Positions 23,243 through 35,325 of a stretch of 64,000 bases of DNA are shown piece by piece. The first letter of the stretch is position 1; each line of letters starts with the position of its first letter. Below the pieces are notes generated by a model, which was given only the letters and a program-made list of their open reading frames with translations, ran no database searches and was not told the origin of the DNA. The DNA comes from Miscanthus floridulus (Eukaryota; Streptophyta; Magnoliopsida; Poales; Poaceae), in NCBI RefSeq assembly GCF_019320115.1, contig NC_089591.1:24344502-24408501 (forward strand). The letters are read 5' to 3'. The translations under genes and the position numbers were made by a program.

Positions 23243-23513
23243 CTTGTGGTAGTGTCAATGAGAACTCCATGACTCTTTATCCAATTCATGCCTAGAATCA
23301 CATCTAGTGGTAGTCCTGGCAATATTATAAGATTTGTAGTGTACTCCCTCTCTTGTATAGAGATGAGCACATCTCTCAATAATTGATTAGTAGAAATAGT
23401 GGCCCCATCTGAACTTATACTATAACCATCCTTGTCTACCTCAATTATCTTCTGATGATGCTTAGATGCAAATGTTTGGCTCACTAATTTGTTCTAGTGG
23501 TAGTGTCAATGAG
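23243..23513 (-). repeat. Inverted, partly tandem copy of element A's protease segment
   Basis: On the minus strand this reads as protease: SQTFASKHHQKIIEVDKDGYS through VILGMNWIKSHGVLID. It is the reverse complement of about 24593-24833. At 23484 it restarts as the reverse complement of about 24813-24842, giving a 250-bp unit plus about 30 bp of a second unit. In the related element C the corresponding place (53597 to about 55247) holds a pre-gag reading frame and the start of gag. It can pair with 24593-24842 as a long hairpin in element RNA. Confidence 0.85.
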
Positions 23514-24441
23514 AGCCATGGAGGATACACTATGCCTCATTGCGCCGAACACCGCTCAGGCCCACCAGCAACATCAAGGGCCGAAACCAAATTAGTACAA
23601 CTCTTTCAAAGATTTCCAAGACACCAAGCCTCCTATCTTCAAAGAGGACAAAGAACCACTCTAGGCAGATGAATGCCTAAACATGATTGAGCAAAAGTTC
23701 CATCTATTGAGGGTTACTGAGCATCAGAAGGCAGAATATGTGTCCCATCAATTGTAGGGACCAACAGGGATATGGTGGACCCATTTCATATCTTCTTTAC
23801 CTACAAACGCACAGGTCACATGGGAATAGTTCAAGTTAGCCTTTAGGGGACATCACATTGCCCTAGGGCTAATCAGCATGAAAGCCGCTGAGTTCATGCA
23901 GCTTACTCACGGGACGAAAACCCTTACCAAGTACATGCATGCCTTCAACAATCTATCTAGAGATGCCCCATAGTTTGTCAACATGGAGGAATAGAAAATA
24001 GAGAGCTTCAAGAGAGGCCTTGGCACCAAACTAATGAAGACTATGGCAAACTCAAGGTGTGCCACCTATAATGAGTTTGTCAGTGACGCCTTAACCCAGG
24101 AGAATCAGAACAACTTGCATGTAGCAGCAAAGGGCTATAAAAGAGCAACTAAGGCAGGTGCCTTAGGATCATCTTAGGCTAGAGCTCCAGTGGCGGCTAG
24201 GCCACAATTTTGTCCACCAGCGCCTAAGTATAGGCCTCCTCAGCCAAAAGCTCAAGCCAATCACCCTCATAAGACATTCCGTAGGGCATTCACCATTGCC
24301 ATACCTAAGGGCAATGCAAGCCAGGGAAGCTGAGCTGGACCAAGGAACAACCAGCCATGCTTCAACTATAATCAGTTGGGCCATTGGGCCAAGGAGTGTC
24401 CCTATCCCAAGAAGAATGTCAATTAAAACCAGGGAAATCAG
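23514..24441 (+). pseudogene. Element A gag, N-terminally replaced and decayed
   Basis: Homology to C's gag resumes at 23514. One frame reads through most of the region (KPPIFKEDKEPL, then LNMIEQKFHLLRVTEHQKAEY, then TWE*FKLAFRGHHIALG, then FKRGLGTKLMKTMANS) with TAG stops, nearly all where Gln would be expected. The zinc knuckle at about 24358-24400 is CFNYNQLGHWAKEC: the second Cys is Tyr, so metal binding is likely lost. The N-terminus, including the start codon, was removed by the inverted protease insert. Confidence 0.87.
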
Positions 24442-24474
24442 AAATAGACTAATCCCAAAGCACGTTCTGGATAC

Positions 24475-24970
24475 ATGCATTATATAGTTGTGGAAGAAAT
24501 TCCCATGGGAGAAGTTGTTACAACCGGTATGTTTCTTGTTAACAAACATCCTGCCATTGCTTTATTTGATTCTAGAGCTTCTCATTCATTTATGAGCCAA
24601 ACATTTGCATCTAAGCATCATCGGAAGATAATTGAGGTAGACAAGGGTGGTTATAGTATAAGTTCAGCTGGGGCCACTATTTCTACTAATCAATTATTGA
24701 GAGATGTGCTCATCTCTATACAAGAGAGGGAGTACACTATAGATCTTATAATATTGCTAGGACTAGCAATAGATGTGATTCTAGGCATGAATTGGATAAA
24801 GAGTCATGGAGTTCTCATTGACACTACCACTAGAACAATTATGTTGAGAGAACCAAAGGGGAGTAATGCTTTTCTAGTACCACTTCCCCAAAGTTTTGAT
24901 CTTCAAAACTTGTTTTGTGCCACCCAAGCCACTACTCTCTGTGATATTTTAGTGGGTTGCAAATTTCCTA
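24475..24970 (+). pseudogene. Element A protease
   Basis: Within the open stretch 24475-25143. The active-site segment is ALFDSRASHSF (Asp codon 24568-24570). The Gly of D-S-G-A is Arg, a single G-to-A-type change, so the enzyme is probably inactive. The downstream VILGMNWIKSHGVLID lies at about 24775-24825. This segment is the donor of the inverted copy at 23243-23513. Confidence 0.88.
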
Positions 24971-25840
24971 ATGTATTTCCAGATGAGTTGCCGGGTTTAC
25001 CGCTGGATAGGGATGTGGAATTTAAGATTGAGTTAGTGCCAGGTACAACACCTATCTCAAGAAGACCCTATAGGATGCCACCAAATGAGTTAGCTGAACT
25101 TAAAATCCAGTTACAAGAACTTTTGGACAAAGGTCTCATTTGACCTAGTTCCTCTCCATGGGGTTGTCCAACTTTATTTGTAAAGAAGGACAAATCCTTG
25201 TGGATGTGTGTGGATTATAGGCCGCTTAATACTGTGACCATTAAGAATAAGTATCATTTGCCTCGCATCGATATCCTGTTCGATCAACTAGTGAAAGCAA
25301 TGGTATTCTCTAAGATTGACTTGAGGCCCGGTTATCATTAGATTAAGATCTGTCCAGAAGATGTAGCTAAAATAGCTTTCTCCACTAGGTATGGCTTGTA
25401 CGAGTATTTGGTCATTCTTTTGGACTAACAAATGCTCCTGCCTACTTTATGTACTTGATGAATTCGGTATCCATGCCCGAGCTCGACAAGTTCATGGTTG
25501 TGTTTATCGATGATATCTTGATTTACTCAGAGAATGAGGTAGATCATGTAGAGCATCTGAGAGTTGTTTTGTCCATATTGAAGGAGCATAAATTATATTC
25601 CAAATTTAGAAAATGTGAATTCTAGTTGACCAAAGTACCTTTCTTGGGTCACATCTTATCTGAAGATGGAATTTCGGTAGACCCATCCAAAGTACAAGAG
25701 GTAATGGATTGGAAAGCCCCAACTTTGGTTCATGAGGTTCGGAGTTTTCTAGGGTTAGCAGGCTACTATCATTGTTTCATTCAGGATTTTTTCAAGATTG
25801 CTAAGCCCATGACCAGACTACTCTAGAAGGATGAAAAGTT
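24971..25840 (+). pseudogene. Element A reverse transcriptase, decayed
   Basis: RT starts at the DELPGLPLDRDVEFKIELVPGT region (24985-25050), followed by YRMPPNELAELKIQLQELLDKGLI, a TGA at 25141, then [13 protein letters not shown]. The palm motif [12 protein letters not shown] has both Asp codons at 25509-25514. The region VPFLGHILSEDGISVDP (about 25638-25690) and the motif [15 protein letters not shown] (about 25740-25785) close the domain. A frameshift lies near 25420, with TAG codons at 25339, 25624 and 25824. Confidence 0.9.
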
Positions 25841-26280
25841 CAATTGGACTCCGAAGTGTGAAGCCGCTTTTCACACCCTAAGTACCTTGTTAACTACCGC
25901 TCTGGTTTTAGCACAACCCAACATTGAGAATCCTTTCGATGTGTTCTATGATGCATCGGGTAAAGGTTTGGGGTGTGTGCTCATGCACAAAGGTCGAGTT
26001 ATTACCTATGCTTCCCAACAATTGCGAAAGCATGAAGTCAACTACCCTAGACATGATTTGGAGCTTGCAACAATTGTTCATGCCTTGAAGATATGGAGAC
26101 ATTATTTGTTGGGAAACATATGTCACATATACACTGACCGCAAATGTCTCAAATACATCTTCACTCAACCTGAGCTGAACGTGAGACAATGTAGATGGTT
26201 AGAGCTAATCAAGGACTATAATTTGGAAGTGCACTACCATCTAGGAGAAGCTAACATTGTAGCAGATGCACTTAGTTAGA
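25841..26280 (+). pseudogene. Element A RNase H
   Basis: Nearly open from 25887: [21 protein letters not shown] (about 25938-26000; first Asp present), [19 protein letters not shown] (about 26060-26118), [19 protein letters not shown] (about 26136-26190) and ADALS at 26264-26278 before a TAG. The His of the usual TDHKSLKY is Arg here. Confidence 0.9.
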
Positions 26281-27500
26281 AATCTCATTGTAACACCTTA
26301 GAAGCCTTGTTGGAATATGGATTTAATTTGGTATATCCTGTTGTGCTACAATATCACTGTCAGTTGCTCACTTGAGAGCAAAATCATAGAACTACAAAAG
26401 ACAGATGTGGGTGTGTTCCATATCAAGCGAAAGATGAAAGAACAGGAAACCAAGCATTTTAGATTGGATGCAAGAGGTGTGCTATGGTTTGAGGACTGAC
26501 TTGTGGTAATGAAAGACCGAGAACTTAGAAATCAAATTTTAGATGAAGCTCATTCATCCAAGTTGTCTATACAACCGAGTAGTAGCAAAATATATCAAGA
26601 TTTGAAAACCCATTTTTGGTGGACCAAGATGAAGAAAGAGATCGCTACCTATGTCGCTAGTTGTGATAATTGTAGTAGAGTCAAGGCCATTCATTTGAAA
26701 TCTACTGGATTACTTCAGTCATTGCCTATTCCAAGCTGGAAATGGGAAGAAATAAGTATGGACTTTTATTACAGGCCTCCTACTAACACAATATGGTCAT
26801 GATTTTATTTGGGTTGTTGAAGATCGCCTCATGAAGTCAGCACATTTTGTACCAGTTAACACAACGTATTATGCAGGGAACTATGCTGAGCTATACATTT
26901 CTCAGATCATGACACTACATGGAGTACCATGGACAATAATCTTAGATCATGGACCATAGTTTATAGCTCACTTCTAGGAACATTTGCACCAGGCCTTGGG
27001 AACTAAACTAATCTAAAGTTCAACATACCATCCACAAACTTCTAGACAAACCGAGTGAGTGAACCAAATCTTAGAAGATATGTTGAGAGCTTGTGTTATA
27101 CACTCCATGAGTTCATGGGAGAAATGGCTACGTTTAGCCTAGTTTTCCTACAACAATAGTTATCAAGAGAGCATCAAGATGGCTCCTTGTGAAGCCTTGC
27201 ATGGTCAGAAATGTAGAACTCCCTTGAATTGGATTGAGCCTAGAGAAAGAAGATACTATGGCCTAGATTTTGTCATTGAAGCGGAAGAGCAAGTACGCAT
27301 CATTCAATAGCATATGAGAGCAGCCCAGTCTAGACAAAAGAGTTATGCTGATAAAAGAAGAAGACCACTAACCTTTGAAGTGGGAGACTATGTGTACTTA
27401 AAAGTTTTGCCCATGAAGGGAGTGTAGAGATTTGGAGTAAAAAGGAAGCTTGTGCCTAGATACGTAGGCCCATACCAGATTATTGAATGAAAGGGAAATG
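26281..27500 (+). pseudogene. Element A integrase, decayed
   Basis: After an eroded linker, the HHCC domain appears at 26540-26680 (AHSSKLSIQPSSSKIYQDLK, then CDNC). The second His is Gln, so zinc binding is doubtful. The core starts at WKWEEISMDF (about 26740-26770), shifts frame near 26800, and continues with ILDHGP (about 26940) and the NQILEDMLRACV region (27063-27100). YNNSYQESIKMAP lies at about 27150-27185. Stops and frame changes are frequent, so this is a remnant. Confidence 0.85.
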
Positions 27501-27539
27501 GCGCCTACAAGTTTAACTTCTCCCAAAAATGAGTGCTAT

Positions 27540-27778
27540 ATTCAATGTCTTCCATGTTTCTCAGTTAAAAAGATGTCTTTGCATACCCGCGGAAGCTATT
27601 GCACCCACCAACATTAAGCTCCAATTAGATTTGACTTATCAAGAGAAACCAATCCGAGTGTTAGAATAAATGGAAAGAGTAACCCAGAGCAAGGTCATTA
27701 AGTTCTACAAGGTGGTGTGGAATTACCAAAGTGAACAAGATGCCACATGGGAATGGGAGGATTATTTGTGAGAAGTCT
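27540..27778 (+). pseudogene. Element A chromodomain remnant
   Basis: The FNVFHVSQLKRC motif (27540-27580) leads into a chromodomain-like stretch, LDLTYQEKPIRVLE then VIKFYKVVWNYQSEQDATWE, at about 27625-27760. It is the homologue of G's intact copy at 35104-35325. A TAA near 27668 interrupts it. Confidence 0.83.
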
Positions 27779-27832
27779 ATCCCGCTTCTTACAAAGAATG
27801 GTAGATCTTGCAAATCTCGGGACAAGATTTCT

Positions 27833-27846
27833 ATAAGGGGAGGGGC
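27833..27846 (+). promoter_or_regulatory. Element A polypurine tract
   Basis: The purine run ataaggggaggggc ends at the TG of the 3' LTR. G has ataagggggagtagc in the same position. Confidence 0.78.
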
Positions 27847-30800
27847 TGTAACACCCCAGTGTTAAGCATTGCATTTGGTATTTCCATTTCATGAGCACAA
27901 GCATCATCCAAGAATTCATGAGAATGAGCATATGAAGTTTCATTTCATTTACCTTCTCTTTATCACATGGGATGTTGCTCATATACTTAATTATGCTTGT
28001 AATAATGTACAACCAATGTATGAAATGGTTGTGAGGTCATGAAAACACCTTAGACACATCTAGGATGGTAAATGGAACAATGTATATGTTCATGACATAG
28101 ACCAAATTTTCTTCTAAGTGTTGGTCTCATTTGAAGTGCCATTTTCAAGATACTAGTTTGACCAAAGATGAACAGTAGCTTAGATTGTTTGAATGGCTAT
28201 GTGACCTAAATAAAAGTTGTAGTTCACATGATGGGTAACAAACTTTATTTAAGGGTCATGAGCTAATTCAGTGTCTAACATGGTGAAATAGAGCTCACAA
28301 GTATCAACAAAATGCTATTTTCAAAACTTGAAATTTTGCTGTCTTGAAGTTGTTTTCAGTTTCAATGTAGCCCACTTTGGAGCCTTATAATTTGAAAACC
28401 ATGGTGATTTAGACAAAACTCCTTTAATCAATCCTGTAGTTCTCATGTAGCTCTACAACTTTCACTAATACCATTTTCACTGATTCACCATGGATTAGGA
28501 GTTACATGTGTATGAAGTCGCACTATCAGTCACCCGATGCAGCTCTGAATCGGCCGACGTCGTGGCCGACCGACCATAGGATGTGGCTGCCACATGGCAT
28601 GCACACACCAAGGCTGGGCTGGGCATGTTCTAAAGAGGCCACTGCGTGTCCCTGCCATCACTTGCTCCCCTCATTAGCTCTCGCTCTGTCTCTCTCGATC
28701 TCACGCCCACAGCAGCAAAGCCGAGCGCCGCCATCGCCATTGCCGAGCTTTTCCTAGCTCACACGCCAACCACACCACACAACCATCCATTCCATCTCAC
28801 TTAGAGCTCCACCATCATCTCCTTTACCTCCCCAAGCCTCTATTGCCACCGTTCGAGCCCAGGTAATGCGGCATTTCATGTCGCTATCACCGCCATGGTC
28901 ACGGAGAGCCGCCGAGCTCTAAGCTCACTGTGGCCAGCCTTATCAACCACTTCTCCTACCTCTTTCTCCCTAGTTCCATCATCACCTTATGTCATAGATG
29001 CTCACGACATCATTTATTTAACCACTACCGCCGCCGTCACGTAGGAACGTGTGACGCCGCCATGCGCGTCCGCCATGGTAGCAAGCACGCGCTCACCGCC
29101 GCTAACTTCACTGGCCACCCATAGCCCGCTCTGGTACCCATTACCATGTCGCCTAGAGGTGTAGCACCTTCCCCATGATGGATACCTACCTTTGACCGCC
29201 ATCTCATTAGAACATTGACACCACCATCATGCTCTATGCGCCATCGTGCCGCCATGCACGTGGCCGGAGCTCACCGTCGCTTCACCGTGGCCCGATCCGC
29301 ACCATAGAGCTCCGCTAGGGCTCATAGAAGTCATAGCCATGCTTGCTTGGTCCCATCTTTGCTACAGACGGTGAGTCTACCATCATGCGCCACCACCGAG
29401 CTACCATGCTCGCCGGCGAGGTCGCTCCGGTGATCCACCGGGCCAACCTAGTATACCAGTAGGTGCACATGAGTGTGGGGGACCTCACCGCCAGTGACCT
29501 CGCCGTCGATGAGTTTGCCGCCGGTCAAGCCACGCCCCTGCTCTGTGTGTCGCTGATGTGTGGGTCCCATTGACCCATGGGTCCCAGCTGTCAGTTAGTA
29601 TTTGAAATGTTTTTCTTGATTTATTTTCATAAATTTGAATGCAAACTTGAAAATTTTATAACTTGAGTTAGGAGTGTTCAATTTGGGTGAACCAAATTTT
29701 GTTGGATTCATCATGAAGTGTAATATTTGATAAAAATATGAAATCTATTGTTTAGGGTATTTTTCTAGGAGAATTAAATTGATCAAGATAAGTGCTTTTA
29801 AAGTAGTTTATATCTTGTAAAATGCATAACTTGAGCTAGGAAAGTGATGAAATTGTGATTCTAATTTTGATGGTCTTGTGTTAACTTGCTCTAGCTATAA
29901 AAATACTAAACCTATAGTAGACATGCTTGTAATATGGTCTTCCTATTTAATCTTAATTAATTGGTAGATTCTAGTGAAATTAATTGGGGTAAAAATACAT
30001 AACATATGATCATACAACTTTTTACACAGTATTCTCATGCTAGGAGGAAAGTAAGAAAAATATGAAATCTGTTGCTTGACACTTTTCACTAGGCTAAACT
30101 ATTTTTGCTAAAATAAGATATATAACTTGTCATTTTATTAGAGGTGGCTATACTTATCCAAATGGCATAAAATTTGTATAGTAGATTATTGGGGTCATTT
30201 GTAGACTACTGTAATTTTCTCAGAATTTATTGAGCATTGGAAGTATTTATCCTTTAAATCACCTTATTATATAACGAAATTGATAAATGAATATAAATAA
30301 ATTACTTAGGCTTAACCATGATGTTTTCTATGGTGTTTGTGATGCATATAATTTGTTGATATTATTAGTTAGACATAGAAGTAATTGGTTGTATGCAACT
30401 AGTTAATTATTGCTTTATAATTCAACTAGATGGCTACATGTATAGTTTCTATTGTGGTGATGATTTCATCATGATAATGATCTTTTATGTAATGATTGTT
30501 AATAATAAAGTTGTAGGTAACTTACTTATCTACCTTGTGTTAAATTTTCATAGTCATAGGCCTTATGCTTTTAGAATTATAGTGGTCAGAAGTCTACTAT
30601 CATAAATGACTTGCTCTCTGGACATATCTAAAAGATTGAATTGCTTGACCTAGATAACTACTGAATAACATTAAGATGATTAAAAGAAAGTTGTAGGAGT
30701 TTTCATAAGCTGTCCAGAATGTCCAAAACCATATTATTTAGATGTGTATAACTCTAGTTATGGTCAAAACAATTGGCTGCTCCCTTGTAGTCCAGATAAT

Positions 30801-32656
30801 GATCTACATAAGTGTTTGTTTAGTTACTAGAGAAGAGATATGCACCTACTTAGTAAAAGAAAATGTAACATGTTATCACCTTAATGCAATGCTAATGAGA
30901 ACACTTATGAGGATGCATTCATCACATCATATCATATTATACATGTCATTATATATGCATCCATGATATCTTATTACATGCTCATGCATATAGGATCGTC
31001 CGAAGGGATAACTCTATTGGAATTCAATGAAGAAGAGCTGGGGGAACAATAGGAGGCACCTCAGGCCATATCTCTAGAAGGAGAGGAGCAAACTCTTGAG
31101 GACTTACCTAAGTGCCTGAATCACAGGCCAACTTCCTTTATCAAAGGCAAGCCACTGAGCATTCTAAGTCTCTCATGTTTTACAAAATATCATTTGAGTC
31201 CTTTAAGTTTGATGCATTAGGTTATAAGAGTTGAATTAGAAACACTTGATGCATAGAACTACATTGTCTAGATAAATATACCTTTAACCCTGTGTAGGTC
31301 TAGGATCGAATATATGCTTAGCCATGCATAGACCGTTAGAAGTCATGTGATTTCCTGTCACCTACAAGATATAGGTGGATACCGGAGTACGGTTGGATAT
31401 ATTTGCTATCATGGAAAAGAACCATGGGGTAATGTAACTGGAGGTCAGACAGAGTCTATGCATAGGTTGGATCATGTGATTCCATTTGTGCCGATTAAGG
31501 ACCATACCATTGTTGGAACTTCTATTGAGATTGAACGCATGCCTCTCACTTAGCTGGCCGGATAACTCATTCTGACCATGAAGCCAAGTAGCTCAACTCA
31601 GGATGGGCCCTATTTAATAAGAGTGCGCACTATGGATGGTAGTAAGGATGTGCGGGAGCTAGACGTGAGCCGAAGGGCAGGCCGGGCCTAAATGTCCTGT
31701 TAGCTGGTCGTCCCTGATTGGGCGGCACTAATCGAACCCACAAAATATGGACCTGAGTTGTACCAAAGGTGACCTAAGGTGACCATTGATGTAGTATGCT
31801 TGGGTTTGTGTTAGGAAAAAATTCCCTGCTAGTTGAAATCAATTCAAATCACTGTCTCTCCCGGACAGTGAGAAACTTTGCTAGCTCTAGCATCATAGTA
31901 ACTGTATTATGGAATGATGGTTATGAAGAACACATAATTACTACACCAGTTATGGTTATTATTGTTATGCTACTAAATGATATACCAAATGTTTGGCACA
32001 GGTTAGTTGCTAATCTAGAGATGAATAGCTATAATGAACTTGATGACCGAATTATAAAAGGTATAGTTGAATTAGTGGCTTTCTATGCAAAATATTGTCA
32101 AGCTAGCTCCACTTATAAAGCCTTGCGTGATCCTTAGAGTCATTTTATTTTTGGTTTATGATGGGTAAGTCTAGCTGAGTACCTTCTTATACTCAGGGTT
32201 TATTTCCCATTGTTGCAGATAATATGATGTATCATGGCTACTATAAGAACTACTTTTGTCCCACCGTGGATGAGGAGTAGGGCCCTGGGTGAGGCATCTC
32301 TCATTAATTCCTCTCTTATGCTTTTGTGCAAATGTGATCATGAGCTGGCACCGTATTTGAACAGTGATGACAAATGTTGGTTTCAAACTTTATTTGCTTC
32401 TGCTACTATTTTACCTAAACTTGGTTTGTAATAACTTTTAATCATACTCTAATTTATGGAACTGTATTTGTGAACTTTATGTAATGTGTGACATGTATGT
32501 TGAGTCATGTATGATCTTGGTTGTATGTTGATTGAATCAAGACCCTTCATGGTACTCGATGGACTACCGGGTTTATCTAGGCTCAAGTATGATAGTGCGA
32601 CCGCTTGTAGGATGCTATTGTACTTGTGCTATTATAAATTAGATAGTTCTGCTACA
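27847..32656 (+). repeat. Element A 3' LTR, complete (4810 bp)
   Basis: Starts TGTAACACCCCAGTG and ends AGTTCTGCTACA. It matches the three 5' LTR segments in order with small indels. The GC-rich block is about 28545-29580 and contains only short frames that are not conserved between the LTR copies. The rest is AT-rich. The hairpin/CAG block is at 32177-32218. Confidence 0.92.
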
Positions 32657-33801
32657 CATGCCATGTTAGTCAGCCCCACCATGGCATGGCCTGGTGTGCC
32701 AAGTGGCCCTGCCACATCACTAATCCATGGGAGAGGTCCTCCAAGCCTTCTCCAATGTCAATCTTAAGTCATTTTGCACCAAGGGTCACAATGGATTGGT
32801 CTTGGATCCATGGGTCCACTATCATGGACTTGGAGCCCTCCAACTGACCTTAGAACTGCCTTACCTGCCAAATTTTGACATGTGCTGGATTCACAACTAC
32901 CTTTCGAAGCCAACCAAGGCCCTACGATCAAGAGGCGGTGATATCCAACACCGGTCGGTGCCCCTACCACGTCGCCCGATGCCCAAGTTTGCTCCACTGA
33001 CCTTCTACGCTTCCTATAAGTACCCCACTACCTCAAGCCACTATAAAGGGGCAGTGGTGCTCAGTGGAGAGACACACCATCTCATTCCATCATTCCAAGT
33101 GAGAGTAGTAGCTAGGCAAAGCTTTGTAGCTCTACTACTTAGAAGTAGAAGATAGGGAGAGTGAGGAGAAGCTTGGGGAGGAGCCAGGGTTGTCGGCATC
33201 CTCTCTAACTTGTGCTTTGGTGGATGAAGGTCTCCTTTGAGTGAAGACCGACATCTTCTCTATGGCAACTCTACTCTTTTGCATTAGTTAAGTATTATTG
33301 TTGTTTATTGGTTTCACCGCTTGGTTGGGGTGCTCTGATCTATTAGCTAGCATGAGAGTAGAGAGTTTATAGATTAAGCATGATGCTTAGGCTATAACTT
33401 ACCTATGATTATGACTAGGACTTTGAATAGATTGTGGTAGGTGGTAGGTAGTGATAGCCCTATCCATCCTCTATATTCTACCAAGATAGGTCTAGTTATT
33501 AAATTGTATGGCTCGTGGCAAACATTGTCTAGTTATCTCTCCTAGGTTGCTAAGTGGGCTGTGCCCCGAAGTAAACAACCATGATATAGTTTTCTGAAGT
33601 CTTGCTTTAGTTCATAGGAACCACAGATACCATGTTTACCTATTATCCTATACCTTTGGTCTATCCTTGGACACACTTAGTTATTAATCTAGTTCACTTC
33701 GCATTCCCCATGAAAATACGATACCTTGGAATACTCCTGGGTGAAAGCTACATTGACATCCATGCACTTGCAAATTTATCTATTTGCCATATCTAGTGTC
33801 A
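32657..33801 (+). repeat. K: Athila-like gypsy LTR remnant
   Basis: No coding domain is visible. Its 3' tail (gtgaaagctacattgacatc at about 33750, then cacttgcaaatttatctatttg) resembles the tail of L's LTR at 47868-47905, and the segment taagcatgatgcttaggc (about 33376) matches taagcatggtgcttagac in L (about 47507). It starts abruptly at A's 3' end and stops inside G's pol, so it is probably a solo LTR in G that A later entered. The exact right end (gtgtca) is uncertain. Confidence 0.55.
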
Positions 33802-33810
33802 ATAAGTACT

Positions 33811-35100
33811 TTATGTCAGGAGATGGAAAAGCTGAATCTAGAGATTGTCTCATAGGGAACCTTATCCAATATTACTGTTGAATCCACTATTTAGAGTTAG
33901 ATTGTTGCTACTCAGAAAGGGAACAAAGGAATAGCTCACATTAGAGAAAGAGTTGTGATTGGAAAGGCCCCATGTTTTCATGCTAAAGATGAAGGAGTTC
34001 TTTGGTTCAAGAATCATCTAATAGTGCCAAAAGTTCTAGAGTTACGTCAACAAATCCTCGATGAAGCTCACTTGTCCAGATTCTCTATTCATCCATGAAG
34101 TAACAAGATGCATCAGGACCTGAAATAGAGATTCTAGTAGACCAAGATGAAATTAGAGATTGCTCGGTATGTAGCCAAGTGTGATACTTGTCAACGAGTA
34201 AAGGCTATCGATCTGAAATCTATAGGACCACTGCAACCCTTGTCTGTTCCATCGTGGAAGTGGGATGACATTAGTATGGACTTTATTGTTGGTCTGCCTA
34301 AGACAACCAAACATTTTGATTCTATTTGGGTCATTGTTGATCACCTTACTAGGTTAGCTCATTTCCTTCCTATGACCATTGATTATAGAGCTAAAAAGTA
34401 TGCCAAATTGTATATCAGCAAAATCCTAAGTCTTCATGAAGTACCAAAGACCATTATTTTTGATAGAGGTACATAGTTTGTCTCCAAATTCTAGGAGCAC
34501 TTGCATAAATCACTGGGTACTAAGCTCATCATAGTTCAGCTTATCATCCTCAGATCGGGGGACAGACAAAAAGAGTCAATCAAATTTTGGAAGATATGTT
34601 AAGATCATGTGTTCTCACTTATTCGGCTAAGTGGGATGAGTGGTTGCCTCTGGCAGAATTTTCCTACAACAATAGTTACCAGGAAAGTATTAAGATGGCA
34701 CCTTTTCAAGCTCTTTATGGTCAAAGGTGTAGAACTCCACTAAATTGGTCAGAGCCTAGAGAAAGATGATTCTTTGTATTAGACATAGTGAAGGAAGCTG
34801 AAGGGAAGGTTCAACTTATATATCCAAGCAAATATGAAAGTAGGACAGTCTCGTCAGAAGAGTTACACTGATAAGAGATGCCGACCATTAGTATTCAAAG
34901 TGGGAGATTATGTCTATCTGAAAGTATCACATATGAAGGGAGTTAACCATTTTGGAGTCAGAGGGAAATTAGCATCTCACGACATTGTCCCTTTTCCAAT
35001 TACAAAATGGTGTGGGTCTATGGCATATTGCCTTAAGTTACCTGAACACTTATCAGCTGTGCACAATGTGTTTCGTATATCTCAATTGAAGTACTATCTT
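33811..35100 (+). pseudogene. Element G integrase, decayed
   Basis: The linker EMEKLNLEIV (about 33818-33850) is followed by VVIGKAPCFHAKDEGVLWFKN, then the HHCC domain (about 34060-34190: DEAHLSRFSIHP, then CDTC, all ligands present). The catalytic core reads WKWDDISMDFIVGLPKTT (34255-34310) and IIFDRGT (about 34455), and loses its frame around the third catalytic residue (34480-34590). YNNSYQESIKMAP is at about 34660-34705. A TGA occurs at 34768. This is more intact than A's copy. Confidence 0.87.
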
Positions 35101-35103
35101 TGA

Positions 35104-35325
35104 GTGCCAGAACAAGCCATTGAGATTAAAGGGGTTGAACTTGAACTAGATCTGACTTATGCCGAATATCCTATTAGAATCCTAGATCAGAAAGATCGAG
35201 TTACTCAAAAGAGGACCATCAAATTCTATACGGTTCAGTGGAACAAGCATTTAGAAGAGGAGGCTACTTGGGAATCCTTGGATTATATGATGGAGAATCA
35301 TCTAGATTTCCTTACATCTATCTAG
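35104..35325 (+). pseudogene. Element G chromodomain, open frame
   Basis: A 73-codon uninterrupted stretch begins after a TGA at 35101. It reads YAEYPIRILDQKDRVTQKR, then IKFYTVQWNKHLEEEATWES, the chromodomain fold, followed by the C-terminus of the polyprotein. The aromatic residues of the methyl-lysine cage cannot be judged by eye. It is the best-preserved chromodomain in the window. Confidence 0.86.

Larger units (their letters stand above)
1..32656 (+). mobile_element. Element A: Tekay-like chromodomain Ty3/gypsy element with 4.8-kb LTRs, left end outside window
   Basis: The sequence at 1 matches 28374 onward, so the window opens about 0.53 kb inside the 5' LTR. The complete 3' LTR is 27847-32656. 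The 5' LTR continues in pieces at 1-2617, 12640-13039 and 21305-22456, separated by elements F and B. Between the LTRs lie a Met-tRNA-type primer site, a leader, gag, protease, reverse transcriptase, RNase H, integrase and chromodomain in gypsy order. All are broken by stops, so the element cannot encode its own proteins. The left target-site duplication lies outside the window. Confidence 0.9.
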
